A stretch of 64,000 nt of DNA from Marinobacter sp. JH2 (GCF_004353225.1 NZ_CP037934.1:806001-870000); one strand, 5' to 3'. Shown: positions 35,288-46,228, numbered from the stretch's first letter. Notes: generated from the sequence alone by a model not told the origin. A program made the numbers and translations.

Positions 35288-35363
35288 GCCCAGCCATTAC
35301 ATGAGGCTTTAGCCTTGTGTTCTTAATGACTTGAAAAGCCTGGTCTTGTACGCTGGGCTTTTT
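35288..35363 (+). terminator. Terminator-like structure after the DUF3455 gene
   Basis: GCCCAGC at 35288-35294 can pair with GCTGGGC at 35352-35358, followed by TTTTTC. A closer alternative uses AAAAGCC (35334-35340) with GGGCTTTTT. The sigma gene begins 17 bases later, so some read-through is possible. Confidence 0.55.
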
Positions 35364-35379
35364 CATTAGGAAGAACTGC

Positions 35380-35952
35380 GTGCCACCATCAACAACTTTT
35401 GATTATGAGCGTGTTCTGAAAAACTGTGCAGAAGGTAACCGGCACGCTTTAATGCAACTCTATGCTCAGGAAGCACCGAGATTGCTCGCAGTTGTGATGC
35501 GAATTCTGCAAAACCGCCCTTTGGCGGAAGATGTGGTCCATGATGCCTTCATCAAAATCTGGCAAAGTGCTCATAGTTACAATGCCAGCCTTGGCTCGGC
35601 CCGTGGTTGGATTTATACGCTGACTCGAAACTTGGCGCTGAATGCACTGAAATACAGCAAGCGAAAAGTTCTTGCTGAACCCAACTTTTTACTCGACCTC
35701 TGCGACAAAAAAGCCATAGAGGCAGAGCATCAGCCTGATCATCTTTCCGAACTCGCTGAAGATCACCTCGGGCAGGCGGCCCTTCATAAATGCTTAGACC
35801 GGCTAGAGCCAGAGCGTAAGCTCTGTGTTTTACATGCTTATGTAGATGGTTATACACAAGACGAAATAGCCAACTTGCTTGATAAACCTCTTGGTACGGT
35901 AAAGTCTTGGATTAAGCGCAGCCTGAATGCCTTAAAGGAGTGTTTGCAATGA
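35380..35952 (+). CDS. ECF-type sigma-70 factor (SigK-like)
   Basis: 190-residue extracytoplasmic-function sigma factor. Region 2 contains ALMQLYAQEAPRLLAVVMRIL and VVHDAFIKIWQ (core binding and -10 recognition); region 4 near the end contains YVDGYTQDEIANLLDKPLGTVKSWIKRSL, quoted here in part (QDEIANLLDKPLGTVK), a helix-turn-helix for the -35 box. Start is GTG at 35380 with AGGA 6 bases before. The stop overlaps the anti-sigma start in ATGA, showing translational coupling of the pair. Confidence 0.93.
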   Translation: MPPSTTFDYERVLKNCAEGNRHALMQLYAQEAPRLLAVVMRILQNRPLAEDVVHDAFIKIWQSAHSYNASLGSARGWIYTLTRNLALNALKYSKRKVLAEPNFLLDLCDKKAIEAEHQPDHLSELAEDHLGQAALHKCLDRLEPERKLCVLHAYVDGYTQDEIANLLDKPLGTVKSWIKRSLNALKECLQ

Positions 35953-36683
35953 ATAATCATGAAAACAAGACTCCTGAAACGGATAACTCTTTGGCCGGGC
36001 AATATGTGCTTGGAACGTTAAGTGCGGATGAGCGTGCTGCTTTTGAAAGCCGATTGGCCGGAAGCATAGAACTACAAAAGCAGGTGAATCAGTGGCAAGA
36101 ACATTTTTTATCGATTACGGATCAATTAGAACCTGTTCCCGCCCCTCAGCCGCTGTCTGCTCGTATTGAGCGAAGTCTTGACGCAATGGATCAGAGTCAG
36201 AGAGCAAGCGCGGCCCCTAAGACGGAGCGAAGCACTTCATTCTGGAGCAACCTGTCTTTGTGGCGAGGGCTGTCTGCAGCTTGCCTATTACTGGCTGTCG
36301 TTCTCGGGCTTCAACTGCAAACCTTGGAACCAGCCGCGGGCGGACCAGACTTTATCGCAGTCTTGGTCGCGCCTGAAGACAGAACGCCTAGCTGGGTGAT
36401 TCAAGCAAGTCATGCCAGCCAGATTCAGCTCGTACCTCTGGCTGCGATAGACATTCCAGACGGCAAAGCGCTTCAGTTCTGGACCAAAGCAGAAGGTTGG
36501 GAGGCGCCAGTCTCTTTAGGATTGGTCAGGAAAGGTGAACCGTTAAAAGTTGCTATCGATCAATTGCCTCCGCTCATCGAAGACCAGCTGTTTGAATTTA
36601 CGGTGGAGCAAGCGTCAGGCTCTCCTACCGGAAAGCCAACCGGGCCGATTCAATCAATCGGGCGCACTGTGATAATGCTATGA
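35949..36683 (+). CDS. Anti-sigma factor (RskA-like)
   Basis: 244 residues. The cytosolic N-terminal part (LAGQYVLGTLSADERAAFESRLAG) is a helical anti-sigma domain of the RskA type, without the HxxxCxxC zinc motif. A single transmembrane helix lies near residues 100-118 (GLSAACLLLAVVLGLQLQTL), then an extracytoplasmic RskA C-terminal domain with the FIAVLVAPEDRTPSWVIQASHASQIQL and GKALQFWTKAEG features (given in part). It would hold the ECF factor at the membrane until a signal triggers release. ATG 35949 overlaps the sigma stop; the earlier in-frame GTG 35940 is rejected. Confidence 0.9.
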   Translation: MNNHENKTPETDNSLAGQYVLGTLSADERAAFESRLAGSIELQKQVNQWQEHFLSITDQLEPVPAPQPLSARIERSLDAMDQSQRASAAPKTERSTSFWSNLSLWRGLSAACLLLAVVLGLQLQTLEPAAGGPDFIAVLVAPEDRTPSWVIQASHASQIQLVPLAAIDIPDGKALQFWTKAEGWEAPVSLGLVRKGEPLKVAIDQLPPLIEDQLFEFTVEQASGSPTGKPTGPIQSIGRTVIML

Positions 36684-37062
36684 ATAACTCATTGATGTGT
36701 ACTGGTACGCGGTTAGGCCCTCAAGAAAACCTCTAAGTTGAACCGGGTGGTGGTTGTGGTGGCCTTGAACACGTTTTCCGTGCTTATCACAAACGCGCTA
36801 CCCCGTTCGTGCCTGGCAAACTTAGGAAAGTGACGCCGAGCTTCTTGGTATTGATGCTGTCAGGCTCCACAGGAGCCTTGAACGAAGTTTAATGTCGAGG
36901 CTGTGGTAACTGTCGTGCGTGGGGAATCCTCGTTTCTGGCGGCCATATGCGCTATCATAGCTGGTCATTTTTATAGGTGCGTGTTGATAGTTCCTCGTGT
37001 GTCATCGCTGGTGGTTTTCTAACGCATTCGCTTTCCCCGGATTTTAGTTAAGGAATGGCTTA
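36684..37062. other. Gene-free region before purU with repeat copy B
   Basis: 379 bp. Positions 36684-36849 show nothing coding. 36850-36995 is the second copy of the ggt 5' repeat; 36996-37062 is the purU leader. Confidence 0.8.
36850..36995. repeat. Direct repeat, copy B (broken ggt 5' end)
   Basis: About 88% identical to 34373-34518, same orientation. On the minus strand it reads as the ggt signal peptide (HSLDIKLRSRLLWSLTAS), but the start ATG has become ACG and the rest of ggt is missing. Several of the coding differences are silent, so it diverged partly under selection or came from a related strain. Confidence 0.93.
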
Positions 37063-37917
37063 ATGGAGCATACCTATCGTCTTGTTATTTCTTGTCCGGA
37101 CAGGACGGGAATAGTTGCCAAGGTGAGTAATTTTCTGTCCACCTATAACGGCTGGATTACCGAGGCGAGTCACCATTCAGATACCCAGTCTGGTTGGTTC
37201 TTTATGCGGCACCAGATCAAAGCTGAATCAATTCCCTTCGGATTGGACCAGTTCCGCGCCGCATTTGAGCCGATTGCTCGTGAGTTTAATATGCGCTGGC
37301 ATATTGCCGATTCGGCGCGCCCGAAGCGTGTGGTGCTGATGTGCAGCAAGGAATCCCATTGCTTGGCAGATCTCCTTCATCGCTGGCACAGCAAAGAGTT
37401 GAATGCCGAAATGGCGGCCGTGATTTCCAATCATGATGATTTACGTCGCATGGTGGAATGGCATGACATTCCGTATCACCACGTTCCAGTGAGCAAGGAA
37501 AATAAAGCTGAAGCCTTTGGCCAGATTGAAGAGCTGCTCGATAAGTACGAAGCTGATGTCATTGTTTTGGCTCGCTATATGCAGATACTGCCAGCGGACT
37601 TATGTGAGAAGTACGCGGGTAAGGTGATTAACATTCACCACAGTTTCCTGCCCTCGTTCGCCGGAGCTCGGCCATACCACCAGGCATACAGTCGCGGTGT
37701 GAAACTGATCGGCGCAACCTGTCATTATGTGACTCAGGATCTGGACGAAGGTCCGATCATTGAGCAGGACGTGATTCGTATCAGTCACCGGGATTCGATT
37801 GAGGACATGGTCCGTCTGGGTAAAGACGTCGAAAAGAACGTTTTGGCTCGAGGTCTTCGTTCGCACGTTGAAGATCGCGTGATTACCTACGAAAACAAGA
37901 CGGTAGTGTTTGATTAA
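37063..37917 (+). CDS. purU: Formyltetrahydrofolate deformylase
   Basis: 284 residues. Hydrolyses 10-formyltetrahydrofolate to tetrahydrofolate and formate, balancing one-carbon units for purine synthesis. An N-terminal ACT domain (residues 3-85, CPDRTGIVAKVSNFL) senses methionine or glycine; the C-terminal formyltransferase-like domain has INIHHSFLPSFAGA with the catalytic asparagine and histidine, and the EGPIIEQD segment with the aspartate. It is divergent in context from nothing close upstream except the repeat copy. GGAATGG is a weak binding site ahead of the ATG. Confidence 0.95.
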   Translation: MEHTYRLVISCPDRTGIVAKVSNFLSTYNGWITEASHHSDTQSGWFFMRHQIKAESIPFGLDQFRAAFEPIAREFNMRWHIADSARPKRVVLMCSKESHCLADLLHRWHSKELNAEMAAVISNHDDLRRMVEWHDIPYHHVPVSKENKAEAFGQIEELLDKYEADVIVLARYMQILPADLCEKYAGKVINIHHSFLPSFAGARPYHQAYSRGVKLIGATCHYVTQDLDEGPIIEQDVIRISHRDSIEDMVRLGKDVEKNVLARGLRSHVEDRVITYENKTVVFD

Positions 37918-38043
37918 CAAGTCGCTACGGCTACCCCGGGTCTGTTGGGACTATGGTATGCTGGGCGGCTTGATGAAGAATAAAGACGAGGCCGGGATAC
38001 GGCCTCGAGACGACTTCCAGATAACGCAAAGGAACCTTTCTCG

Positions 38044-40662
38044 ATGGGTGAATTAGCCAAAGAGATCCTGCCGGTCAATATTGAAGACGAGTTGAAACAG
38101 TCCTACCTCGATTACGCCATGAGCGTAATTGTAGGTCGAGCATTGCCGGATGTAAGGGATGGCCTCAAGCCAGTGCATCGTAGGGTGCTGTTCGCCATGT
38201 CCGAGCTGGGCAATGACTGGAACAAGGCGTACAAGAAATCTGCCCGTGTGGTAGGTGATGTTATCGGTAAGTATCACCCTCACGGTGATTCTGCTGTATA
38301 CGACACCATCGTTCGTATGGCTCAGCCGTTCTCTCTGCGGTACCCGCTGGTTGATGGTCAGGGCAACTTCGGTTCCATCGACGGTGATAACGCGGCGGCT
38401 ATGCGTTACACCGAAATCCGCATGGAAAAGGTGGCGCATTCGCTACTGGCGGATCTCGAGAAAGAAACGGTTGATTTCGTCGACAACTACGACGGTTCCG
38501 AGCGTATCCCGGAAGTGATGCCAACCCGAGTGCCGAACCTGTTGGTGAACGGTTCCTCAGGTATTGCTGTGGGTATGGCAACCAACATTCCACCGCACAA
38601 CCTGACCGAAGTGGTTAACGGTTGTCTGGCCTTGATTGAGAACCCGGATTTGACCATCGATGAGTTGATGGAGCACATCCCGGGTCCGGATTTCCCGACC
38701 CAAGGCATTATCAATGGCCGTGCGGGTATTGTTGAGGCCTACCGCACTGGTCGTGGCCGGATTTACATTCGTGCCCGACACGAGGTCGAGCATGATGCCA
38801 AGACCAAGCGCGATGCCATTATCATTACCGAGCTGCCGTATCAGCTGAATAAATCTCGTCTCATCGAGAAGATCGCAGAGCTTGTCAAAGAGAAGCGCCT
38901 TGAGGGCATCACCGAATTGCGTGATGAATCCAACAAGGAAGGTATCCGTGTTGTTATCGAACTGCGTCGGGGTGAAAATCCGGAGGTGGTGGTCAACAAC
39001 CTGTTTGCCCAGACCCAGCTCCAAACCGTGTTCGGTATTAACATGGTTGCGCTGATCAATGGCGAGCCAAAGACACTGAATCTAAAAGAAATGCTGGATG
39101 CGTTTGTGCGCCACCGCCGTGAAGTGGTGACCCGCCGGACCATTTTTGAACTGCGTAAAGCTCGTGAACGTGGCCATATTCTGGAAGGTTTGACGGTTGC
39201 TCTGGCCAACATCGACGAGATGATCGAGTTGATCAAAGCCTCTCCGACCTCGGTCGAGGCGAAAGAGAAGTTGATGAGCCGCGGCTGGGCTCCTGGTGAT
39301 GTGCTGGCCATGCTGGAGCGCGCCGGCGAAGACGCTTGCCGCCCGGACGATCTGCCAGAAATCTACGGTCTGCGTGATGGCCTGTATTATATGTCTCCTG
39401 AGCAGACTCAGGCGATTCTGGACATGCGACTGCATCGTTTGACCGGACTGGAAACTGAAAAGCTCCAGAATGAGTACAAAGATATTCTGGAAAAGATCGC
39501 GGACCTGTTGGACATTCTTGGCGATCCGGATCGTTTGATGTCGGTTATCCGCGAAGAGTTGGAAGCGGTTGTTTCCGAATTTGGTGACGAGCGCCGCACT
39601 GAAATTACCAGTTCCCAGCGCGACCTGACCATTGCCGACCTGATTGACGAAGAAGATCTGGTCGTTACCATTTCGCATACCGGTTACGCCAAAACACAGG
39701 CGGTTGAAGACTACCAGGCCCAGCGTCGCGGTGGTCGCGGTAAAGCGGCAACGGCGATGAAAGATGAAGACTTTATCGAGAAACTGCTGGTAGCGAACTC
39801 TCACGACACTATTTTGTGCTTCTCAGATCGTGGCAAGGTTTACTGGCTGCGCGTCTTTGAAATTCCTCGTGGCAGCCGAGGCTCCCGTGGACGTCCGATG
39901 GTCAACATTTTGCCCTTGGATGAAGGTGAACGTATCACTACCTTCCTGCCGGTTCGTGATTACCCGGAAGACCAGTTTGTGCTCATGGCGACTTCCGCCG
40001 GTGTCGTTAAAAAGACGCCTCTGCCGAACTTCTCTCGCCCACGCAGCAGCGGTTTGATTGCGTTGAATCTGGACGAAGGTGACACTTTGATTGGCGCCGC
40101 TATTACTAATGGTGATGCCGAAGTCATGCTGTTCTCGACAGCAGGTAAGGCTGTTCGTTTCAACGAAGAGCAGGTTCGTCCGATGAGCCGGACTGCCCGT
40201 GGTGTTCGCGGTATCAAAATGCCGGAAGGTCATCACGTGGTGTCATTGATTATTCCGCAGGAAGGTGGCGTGCTGTTGACGGCCAGTGAGCACGGTTACG
40301 GTAAGCGTACTGCGATTGACGAGTTCCCGGCATACAGCCGTGGCAGTCAGGGCGTTATCGCCATGCAGTGTTCTGAACGGAACGGCAACCTGGTGACAGC
40401 GCTTCAGTTGTTCGACGGTGACGAGATGATGCTGATCTCTGACAAGGGCACGCTTGTGCGCACTAAAACCGATGAAGTCTCTGTCCTTAGCCGTAACACC
40501 CAAGGCGTGCGCCTGATTCGCTTGGCGCAGGAAGACGAGCGCCTGGTTGGTGTTGAGCGTATCGCGGAATCCGATGATGAGGATGAAGACGGCGCCAGCG
40601 TAGAAGGCAATACAGAGTCAGGTGCCGATGACGGTGCCGCAGGCGAGGAAACTGAAGAATGA
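38044..40662 (+). CDS. gyrA: DNA gyrase subunit A
   Basis: 872 residues. With GyrB it introduces negative supercoils. The active-site Tyr122 lies in [10 protein letters not shown]; the quinolone-resistance region has wild-type Ser83 and Asp87 in GDSAVYDT. The C-terminal pinwheel repeats are recognisable (RGGRGKAA box near 560, then repeated GxxRRT/GVRGIK units). The C-terminal acidic tail is long ([12 protein letters not shown]...). The ATG is preceded by AAAGGAA. The stop overlaps the serC start in ATGA, so the aromatic/serine gene series follows at once. Confidence 0.98.
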   Translation: MGELAKEILPVNIEDELKQSYLDYAMSVIVGRALPDVRDGLKPVHRRVLFAMSELGNDWNKAYKKSARVVGDVIGKYHPHGDSAVYDTIVRMAQPFSLRYPLVDGQGNFGSIDGDNAAAMRYTEIRMEKVAHSLLADLEKETVDFVDNYDGSERIPEVMPTRVPNLLVNGSSGIAVGMATNIPPHNLTEVVNGCLALIENPDLTIDELMEHIPGPDFPTQGIINGRAGIVEAYRTGRGRIYIRARHEVEHDAKTKRDAIIITELPYQLNKSRLIEKIAELVKEKRLEGITELRDESNKEGIRVVIELRRGENPEVVVNNLFAQTQLQTVFGINMVALINGEPKTLNLKEMLDAFVRHRREVVTRRTIFELRKARERGHILEGLTVALANIDEMIELIKASPTSVEAKEKLMSRGWAPGDVLAMLERAGEDACRPDDLPEIYGLRDGLYYMSPEQTQAILDMRLHRLTGLETEKLQNEYKDILEKIADLLDILGDPDRLMSVIREELEAVVSEFGDERRTEITSSQRDLTIADLIDEEDLVVTISHTGYAKTQAVEDYQAQRRGGRGKAATAMKDEDFIEKLLVANSHDTILCFSDRGKVYWLRVFEIPRGSRGSRGRPMVNILPLDEGERITTFLPVRDYPEDQFVLMATSAGVVKKTPLPNFSRPRSSGLIALNLDEGDTLIGAAITNGDAEVMLFSTAGKAVRFNEEQVRPMSRTARGVRGIKMPEGHHVVSLIIPQEGGVLLTASEHGYGKRTAIDEFPAYSRGSQGVIAMQCSERNGNLVTALQLFDGDEMMLISDKGTLVRTKTDEVSVLSRNTQGVRLIRLAQEDERLVGVERIAESDDEDEDGASVEGNTESGADDGAAGEETEE

Positions 40663-41741
40663 GTAGGGCGTTTAACTTCTGTGCCGGCCCGGCTACATTG
40701 CCGGAAGCTGTGCTGAAGCAGGCAGGCAGTGAACTGTTGGATTGGCGCGGCACAGGTATGTCGGTGATGGAGATGAGTCACCGCAGTGACGAGTTTGTAA
40801 CCATCGCTGAGACTGCTGAGCAAGATCTGCGGGAACTGGCGGGTATTTCTAATGATTACGCAGTCATGTTCATGCAAGGTGGTGCATCCAGTCAGTTTGC
40901 TACCATCCCGCTGAACCTGTTGGGTGAGAATGCCACGGCAGACTACATCAACACCGGTATCTGGTCCAAGAAAGCCATTGCGGAAGCCAAGCGCTTCGGC
41001 AATGTGAATGTGGCGGCCAGTTCCGAAGATAGTGGTTTTACCACCATTCCGGACCCCTCCAGCTGGGTAACCAATCCTGATGCGGCCTACTTGCATTACA
41101 CGCCGAATGAGACCATCGGGGGCTTGGAATATGACTTCGTGCCGGAGAGTGGAGGGGTTCCTTTGGTGGCGGATATGTCATCGAACATATTGTCTCGTCC
41201 GGTCGATGTGTCGAAGTTTGGCCTGATTTACGCCGGGGCTCAGAAGAACATCGGACCATCGGGTCTCGTGGTTGTTATCGTTCGTAAAGATTTGCTGGGC
41301 AAAGCCCGAAAAGAGACGCCGACGATGATGAACTATCAGGTCATTGCGGATAACGGCTCTATGTATAACACGCCCGCTACATACTCTTGGTATTTGGCTG
41401 GTTTGGTATTCAAGTGGCTGAAAGAGCAGGGTGGTGTAAAGGCAATGGGTGAGATCAATGCCCGTAAAGCCAGCAAACTGTACGGCTTTATTGATGACAG
41501 CGACTTTTACGCCAACCCTATTGATCCGCGTTTCCGCTCCTGGATGAACATCCCATTCACCTTGGGCGATGACGCCTTGAATGGTGAGTTCTTGACGGGT
41601 GCAAATGCTCGCGGGTTGCTCAATCTGGCTGGTCACCGCTCTGTAGGTGGTATGCGTGCCAGTTTGTACAATGCGATGCCTGAAGCGGGTGTGGACGCTT
41701 TGATTGAGTACATGGCGGAATTCGCGAAGGAGCGGGGCTAA
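40659..41741 (+). CDS. serC: Phosphoserine aminotransferase
   Basis: 360 residues, PLP enzyme converting 3-phosphohydroxypyruvate to phosphoserine, also used in pyridoxine synthesis. Opening [18 protein letters not shown]; the PLP lysine is in [13 protein letters not shown] (about residue 196); a later [13 protein letters not shown] segment binds the substrate phosphate. The ATG overlaps the gyrA stop and the gene is 2 bases from pheA, an order typical of Pseudomonas-like genomes. Confidence 0.98.
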   Translation: MSRAFNFCAGPATLPEAVLKQAGSELLDWRGTGMSVMEMSHRSDEFVTIAETAEQDLRELAGISNDYAVMFMQGGASSQFATIPLNLLGENATADYINTGIWSKKAIAEAKRFGNVNVAASSEDSGFTTIPDPSSWVTNPDAAYLHYTPNETIGGLEYDFVPESGGVPLVADMSSNILSRPVDVSKFGLIYAGAQKNIGPSGLVVVIVRKDLLGKARKETPTMMNYQVIADNGSMYNTPATYSWYLAGLVFKWLKEQGGVKAMGEINARKASKLYGFIDDSDFYANPIDPRFRSWMNIPFTLGDDALNGEFLTGANARGLLNLAGHRSVGGMRASLYNAMPEAGVDALIEYMAEFAKERG

Positions 41742-41743
41742 TC

Positions 41744-42841
41744 ATGACCGACGAGAAGGTCCGCCTGAGCGAACTTCGGGACGAAATCGACAGCCTTGAT
41801 CAGCAGATCATGAAGCTGGTCAGCGCCAGAGCCGCCTGCGCTCAGGAAGTGGCCCATGTAAAAATGGCTGCGAACCCCGGGCAAGATGTATTTTTCTACC
41901 GTCCCGAGCGCGAAGCCCAGGTGCTTCGTCGGATTAAAGAAGCGAATCCGGGGCCTTTGCCAGCGGAAGAAATGGCACGTTTGTTTCGGGAAATCATGTC
42001 GGCCTGTTTGGCGCTTGAGAAACCGATGCATATTGCGTTTCTGGGGCCATTGGGCACCTTTACTCAAGCTGCTGCGCTCAAGCATTTTGGCCATTCTGTC
42101 ATCAGTGTGCCCATGCCGGCGATTGATGAGGTGTTCCGTGAGGTTGAATCTGGCTCTGCTCACTACGGCGTAGTACCGGTCGAGAATTCAACGGAAGGAA
42201 TGGTTAACCATACCCTCGATATGTTCATGTCGTCACCGTTGAAAATTTGCGGTGAGGTCCAGCTTCGTATTCACCATCATTTGATGGTGTCTCCTCAGTT
42301 TAAAGATCAAGAAATCACTCGAATCTACTCTCATCAACAGTCCTTTGCGCAATGCCGGCAGTGGCTGGATTCGCACCGCGCCGGAATCGAGCGGATCACC
42401 GTGTCGAGCAACGCAGAGGCGGCCCGTCGTGCTTCTGATGAGCCGGGATCTGCGGCAATAGCCGGAGATATGGCGGCCGAACTTTACGGTTTGGATGTGT
42501 TGGCGAGTAGCATTGAAGACCGCCCTGACAATACCACTCGGTTCCTGATTATCGGACGGGAAGAGGTAGAGGCCAGCGGCCAGGATAAATCGTCCATTTT
42601 GGTATCTATGCGTAATAAACCGGGTGCGTTGTATCAATTGTTGGAGCCCTTCCATCGTGAAGGTATCAGCTTGACGCGGATTGAAACTCGTCCATCTCCC
42701 AGTGGTACCTGGGCCTACGTGTTCTACATCGACTTTGAAGGGCATATGGAAGACGAGCTGGCTCGCAAAGTGTTGACCGAAATCGACGATGAAGCCGTGG
42801 AGTTGAAGCGTTTGGGTTCCTACCCGATCGGCGTGCTTTAA
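41744..42841 (+). CDS. pheA: Bifunctional chorismate mutase / prephenate dehydratase (P-protein)
   Basis: 365 residues: makes phenylpyruvate for phenylalanine. Residues 1-90 are an AroQ-type chorismate mutase (LRDEIDSLDQQIMKLVSARA); 95-275 the prephenate dehydratase domain (AFLGPLGTFTQAAALKHFG, VPVENSTEGMVNHTLD, DNTTRFLII); 285-360 an ACT domain with KPGALYQLL and the RIETRPS phenylalanine-binding motif. GGGGC is a weak site before the ATG; translation is probably coupled to serC. Confidence 0.97.
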   Translation: MTDEKVRLSELRDEIDSLDQQIMKLVSARAACAQEVAHVKMAANPGQDVFFYRPEREAQVLRRIKEANPGPLPAEEMARLFREIMSACLALEKPMHIAFLGPLGTFTQAAALKHFGHSVISVPMPAIDEVFREVESGSAHYGVVPVENSTEGMVNHTLDMFMSSPLKICGEVQLRIHHHLMVSPQFKDQEITRIYSHQQSFAQCRQWLDSHRAGIERITVSSNAEAARRASDEPGSAAIAGDMAAELYGLDVLASSIEDRPDNTTRFLIIGREEVEASGQDKSSILVSMRNKPGALYQLLEPFHREGISLTRIETRPSPSGTWAYVFYIDFEGHMEDELARKVLTEIDDEAVELKRLGSYPIGVL

Positions 42842-42873
42842 GTTCAAATTGAATTGACCCGGAGGAATGTTGA

Positions 42874-43998
42874 ATGTCAGTGGATTATCAGAGTCTTGCG
42901 GTGAAAGGTGTTCAGGCTCTGTCTCCGTATCAGCCCGGAAAGCCGATTGAAGAACTGGCGCGAGAGCTTGGGCTGAATCCGGAAGATATTATCAAGCTGG
43001 CGAGCAACGAAAACCCTCAGGGTCCGAGTGAGAAAGCCATGGCCGCGGCTCGCAAGGCTCTGGAAGAGTCCTGTTTGTACCCCGATGGTAACGGCTTTGA
43101 TCTGAAGCAAGCGCTTGCAAACCGGTTGGGCGTGGCCACGAATCAGATTACCTTGGGTAACGGTTCCAACGACGTCTTGGAAGTGATTGCCCGCTGTTTT
43201 GCCGGGCCTGATAGTGAAGTTGTGTTTTCGCAATATGCCTTCGCGGTTTATCCCTTGGTGGCCCAAGCGATTGGTGCCCGAGGAGTGTCTGTTCCCGCAA
43301 AAGAGTGGGGGCATGACCTCGATGCCATGGCAAAAGCCGTCACTGAACGTACTAGGTTGATCTTTATTGCCAACCCGAACAACCCCACCGGCACAGTCCA
43401 CACAGCCGACGCTATTGAAGCCTTTCTCCAGCGCATCCCCGAGCACATACTAGTTATCCTGGATGAGGCTTATTGCGAATTCCTGACAGGTGAAGAGTAT
43501 CCTGACGGTATTCAGTTGCTTCAGCGATTCCCGAACTTGATTGTATGTCGCACGTTCTCCAAAGCTTGGGGGTTGGCTGCGATGCGGGTTGGTTACAGTC
43601 TCAGTTCTCCCGCAATTGCTGACGTTCTGAATCGAGTGCGCCAGCCCTTCAATGTGAACTCGATTGCCCTGGCTGCAGCGGCAGCGGTGCTTGAGGACGA
43701 TGCTTATTTGAATCGCTCGCGAGAGGTCAATGAAGCAGGATTGCGCCAGCTTTCTGAAGGCTTCGAGCGACTCGGATTGCCTTTTATACCCTCCTTTGGC
43801 AACTTCATTGCGGTTGATGTGGGTGAGCAGTCGTCCGATGTTTATCAAGCATTGCTCAGCCGCGGCGTCATTGTTCGTCCGGTTGCCGGTTACGGAATGC
43901 CTAACCATCTGCGCGTGTCAGTGGGTCTTCCCGAAGAGAATGAACGCTTTCTTGCAGCGCTGTCCGAAGCATTAACGACTGTTCAGGGCGGCCGGTAA
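42874..43998 (+). CDS. hisC: Histidinol-phosphate / aromatic aminotransferase (HisC type)
   Basis: 374 residues, fold-type I PLP aminotransferase. Conserved: ELARELGLNPEDIIKLASNENP (given in part), YPDGNGFDLKQAL, NPNNPTGTVH, LDEAYCEF and the PLP lysine in RTFSKAWGLAAMRVGY. Its place between pheA and tyrA suggests work on phenylpyruvate/4-hydroxyphenylpyruvate as well as, or instead of, imidazole acetol phosphate. GGAGGAATG precedes the start. Stop is one base before the tyrA/aroA start. Confidence 0.96.
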   Translation: MSVDYQSLAVKGVQALSPYQPGKPIEELARELGLNPEDIIKLASNENPQGPSEKAMAAARKALEESCLYPDGNGFDLKQALANRLGVATNQITLGNGSNDVLEVIARCFAGPDSEVVFSQYAFAVYPLVAQAIGARGVSVPAKEWGHDLDAMAKAVTERTRLIFIANPNNPTGTVHTADAIEAFLQRIPEHILVILDEAYCEFLTGEEYPDGIQLLQRFPNLIVCRTFSKAWGLAAMRVGYSLSSPAIADVLNRVRQPFNVNSIALAAAAAVLEDDAYLNRSREVNEAGLRQLSEGFERLGLPFIPSFGNFIAVDVGEQSSDVYQALLSRGVIVRPVAGYGMPNHLRVSVGLPEENERFLAALSEALTTVQGGR

Positions 43999-43999
43999 A

Positions 44000-46228
44000 A
44001 TGGCCGGTAACGCGTCTTCGTTTCAACGGGTTGCGATCATTGGTCTCGGCCTGATCGGAGGTTCGCTCGCCAGTGCCATTCGCAAGCATACGCTGGCGGT
44101 CTCTGTTGTGGGCTTTGATCAGCGCGCCGATGAACTCGAATTGGGCGTTGAACTCGGTGTGATTGACCAAGCGGCTCCAAGTCTCAAAGCGGCGGTTGAG
44201 GGCAGTGACCTAGTCGTTCTGGCGGTGCCCGTTCGGGCAACCCGTAACGTGCTTGAACAAATCAAGCCTTGGTTGGGTCGTGATGCCGTGCTGACAGATG
44301 TGGGTAGCACCAAAACCAGTTTTGCTGCCGATGTCGAGGCCGTATTCGGTGAAATTCCGCCGAACGTGATACCGGGGCACCCGATTGCAGGTTCCGAAAA
44401 AAGCGGCATTCGAGCGGCTAATCCCGATCTTTTTGCTCAACACAAGGTGATTCTTACTCCGGCCGATAACGCCGACGGCACGAGCCTGTCTCGCTTAAAA
44501 TCTTTGTGGGAAGGTACCGGAGCGACCGTACTGACCATGTCGGTTGCGTACCACGATGAAGTGCTTGCCGCGACCAGCCATTTGCCACACCTCATAGCCT
44601 TCTCGCTGGTGGATACGTTGGCGGGTGAGGATGAGAATTTGGACATCTTCCGGTACGCTGCCGGAGGTTTCCGGGACTTCACTCGAATTGCAGCCAGCGA
44701 TCCGGTGATGTGGCATGACATTTTTCTGTCAAACCGCGACGCAGTACTACGCGTGATTGACCATTTTACCCACGATTTGGGCGAACTCCGGGGTGCCATT
44801 GCCGAGGGCGATGGAGCGACCATGCTCCGGGTTTTTAGTCGTGCCAAAGCGGCGCGAGAACATTTTACGAAAATGCTTTCAGGGCAGGCGTACGTGACTA
44901 ACAACAGTGATCAGCAAGTTATCTTTCATATGCAGCCGGGTGGTTCTGTCCGCGGCGATATCCGAGTGCCGGGTGATAAATCCATTTCGCATCGTTCCAT
45001 CATGCTGGGCGCACTGGCCGAAGGTGTGACAGAGGTGAAGGGCTTCCTCGAGGGTGAAGACAGCCTTGCCACTCTGCAGGCCTTTCGCGATATGGGTGTA
45101 ACTATCGAGGGTCCAGAAAACGGGTTGGTCCGGATTCACGGTGTGGGACTGCATGGCTTGCAGGCGCCACGTGGCCCGCTGTATTTGGGTAACTCTGGCA
45201 CGGGCATGCGTTTGTTCTCCGGGTTGCTGGCAGCTCAGCCGTTCGACTCCGAGCTTTCTGGTGACGCCAGTTTGTCAAAGCGCCCAATGGGGCGGGTTGC
45301 TGATCCCTTGCGTACTATGGGTGCGGTGATCGATACCGCTGAAGGCGGTCGCCCGCCTCTTAAAATCAAGGGTGGCCAGTCTCTGAGTGGTATCCATTAC
45401 GATATGCCAGTAGCCAGTGCGCAGGTTAAATCGTGTCTGTTGTTAGCTGGCCTATACGCGAACGGGTCAACGTCGGTCACGGAACCTGCGCCGACTCGTG
45501 ACCACACCGAACGTATGCTGCAAGGTTTTGGTTACGATGTGCAGCGGGACGGTGCAACCGCCAAGGTAATCGGTGGTGGAAAGCTCAACGCTGGCGTTAT
45601 CGATGTGCCTGCAGACATTTCGTCTGCGGCATTTTTCTTGGTAGCAGCGTCTATTGCGTCGGATTCGGATCTTACCTTGCGCCATGTGGGTATGAACCCG
45701 ACTCGTGTAGGCGTGATCAATATCCTGCGGCAGATGGGGGCTAATATTGATGTGCTCGAAGAGCGTGTGATTGGCGGCGAGCCGGTAGCTGATCTACGAG
45801 TACGTTCTGCCGAGTTGCACGGTATTGAAATTCCGGAAGATCAAGTGCCGTTGGCTATTGATGAATTCCCGGTTTTGTTTATCGCAGCGGCCTGCGCCAA
45901 AGGTCGCACGGTGCTTCGCGGCGCAGAAGAGTTGCGGGTAAAAGAAAGTGACCGGATCCAAGTGATGGCGGATGGTCTGGCGGAGCTTGGTGTTGAAACC
46001 ACCGTGACTCCGGATGGCATAATCATTGACGGTGGTCAGACGATTGGTTCTGGTACGGTTGAAAGCCATGAAGATCATCGGATTTCGATGTCTTTCGCTG
46101 TTGCGTCATTGCGAGCAACGGGTCCGATTGTGATTAATGACTGTTCGAACGTGACAACGTCGTTTCCGGACTTTGTTGAGCTGGCAAAACAGACAGGCTT
46201 CAATATTAGAACAGAAGGTGGTTCTTAA
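44000..46228 (+). CDS. tyrA-aroA: Prephenate dehydrogenase / EPSP synthase fusion
   Basis: 742 residues encoding two enzymes of one pathway in a single chain. Residues 8-300: prephenate dehydrogenase with NAD site [16 protein letters not shown], and [11 protein letters not shown]. Residues 311-742: 3-phosphoshikimate 1-carboxyvinyltransferase with [23 protein letters not shown], and RVKESDRI, the glyphosate-sensitive class I type. The fusion is known from Pseudomonas and relatives. Starts one base after hisC; its stop overlaps the cmk start (TAATG). Confidence 0.97.
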   Translation: MAGNASSFQRVAIIGLGLIGGSLASAIRKHTLAVSVVGFDQRADELELGVELGVIDQAAPSLKAAVEGSDLVVLAVPVRATRNVLEQIKPWLGRDAVLTDVGSTKTSFAADVEAVFGEIPPNVIPGHPIAGSEKSGIRAANPDLFAQHKVILTPADNADGTSLSRLKSLWEGTGATVLTMSVAYHDEVLAATSHLPHLIAFSLVDTLAGEDENLDIFRYAAGGFRDFTRIAASDPVMWHDIFLSNRDAVLRVIDHFTHDLGELRGAIAEGDGATMLRVFSRAKAAREHFTKMLSGQAYVTNNSDQQVIFHMQPGGSVRGDIRVPGDKSISHRSIMLGALAEGVTEVKGFLEGEDSLATLQAFRDMGVTIEGPENGLVRIHGVGLHGLQAPRGPLYLGNSGTGMRLFSGLLAAQPFDSELSGDASLSKRPMGRVADPLRTMGAVIDTAEGGRPPLKIKGGQSLSGIHYDMPVASAQVKSCLLLAGLYANGSTSVTEPAPTRDHTERMLQGFGYDVQRDGATAKVIGGGKLNAGVIDVPADISSAAFFLVAASIASDSDLTLRHVGMNPTRVGVINILRQMGANIDVLEERVIGGEPVADLRVRSAELHGIEIPEDQVPLAIDEFPVLFIAAACAKGRTVLRGAEELRVKESDRIQVMADGLAELGVETTVTPDGIIIDGGQTIGSGTVESHEDHRISMSFAVASLRATGPIVINDCSNVTTSFPDFVELAKQTGFNIRTEGGS

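Noticed and set aside
38053..40503. Several long antisense frames over gyrA
   Set aside because: Same shadow effect; gyrA is unambiguous.
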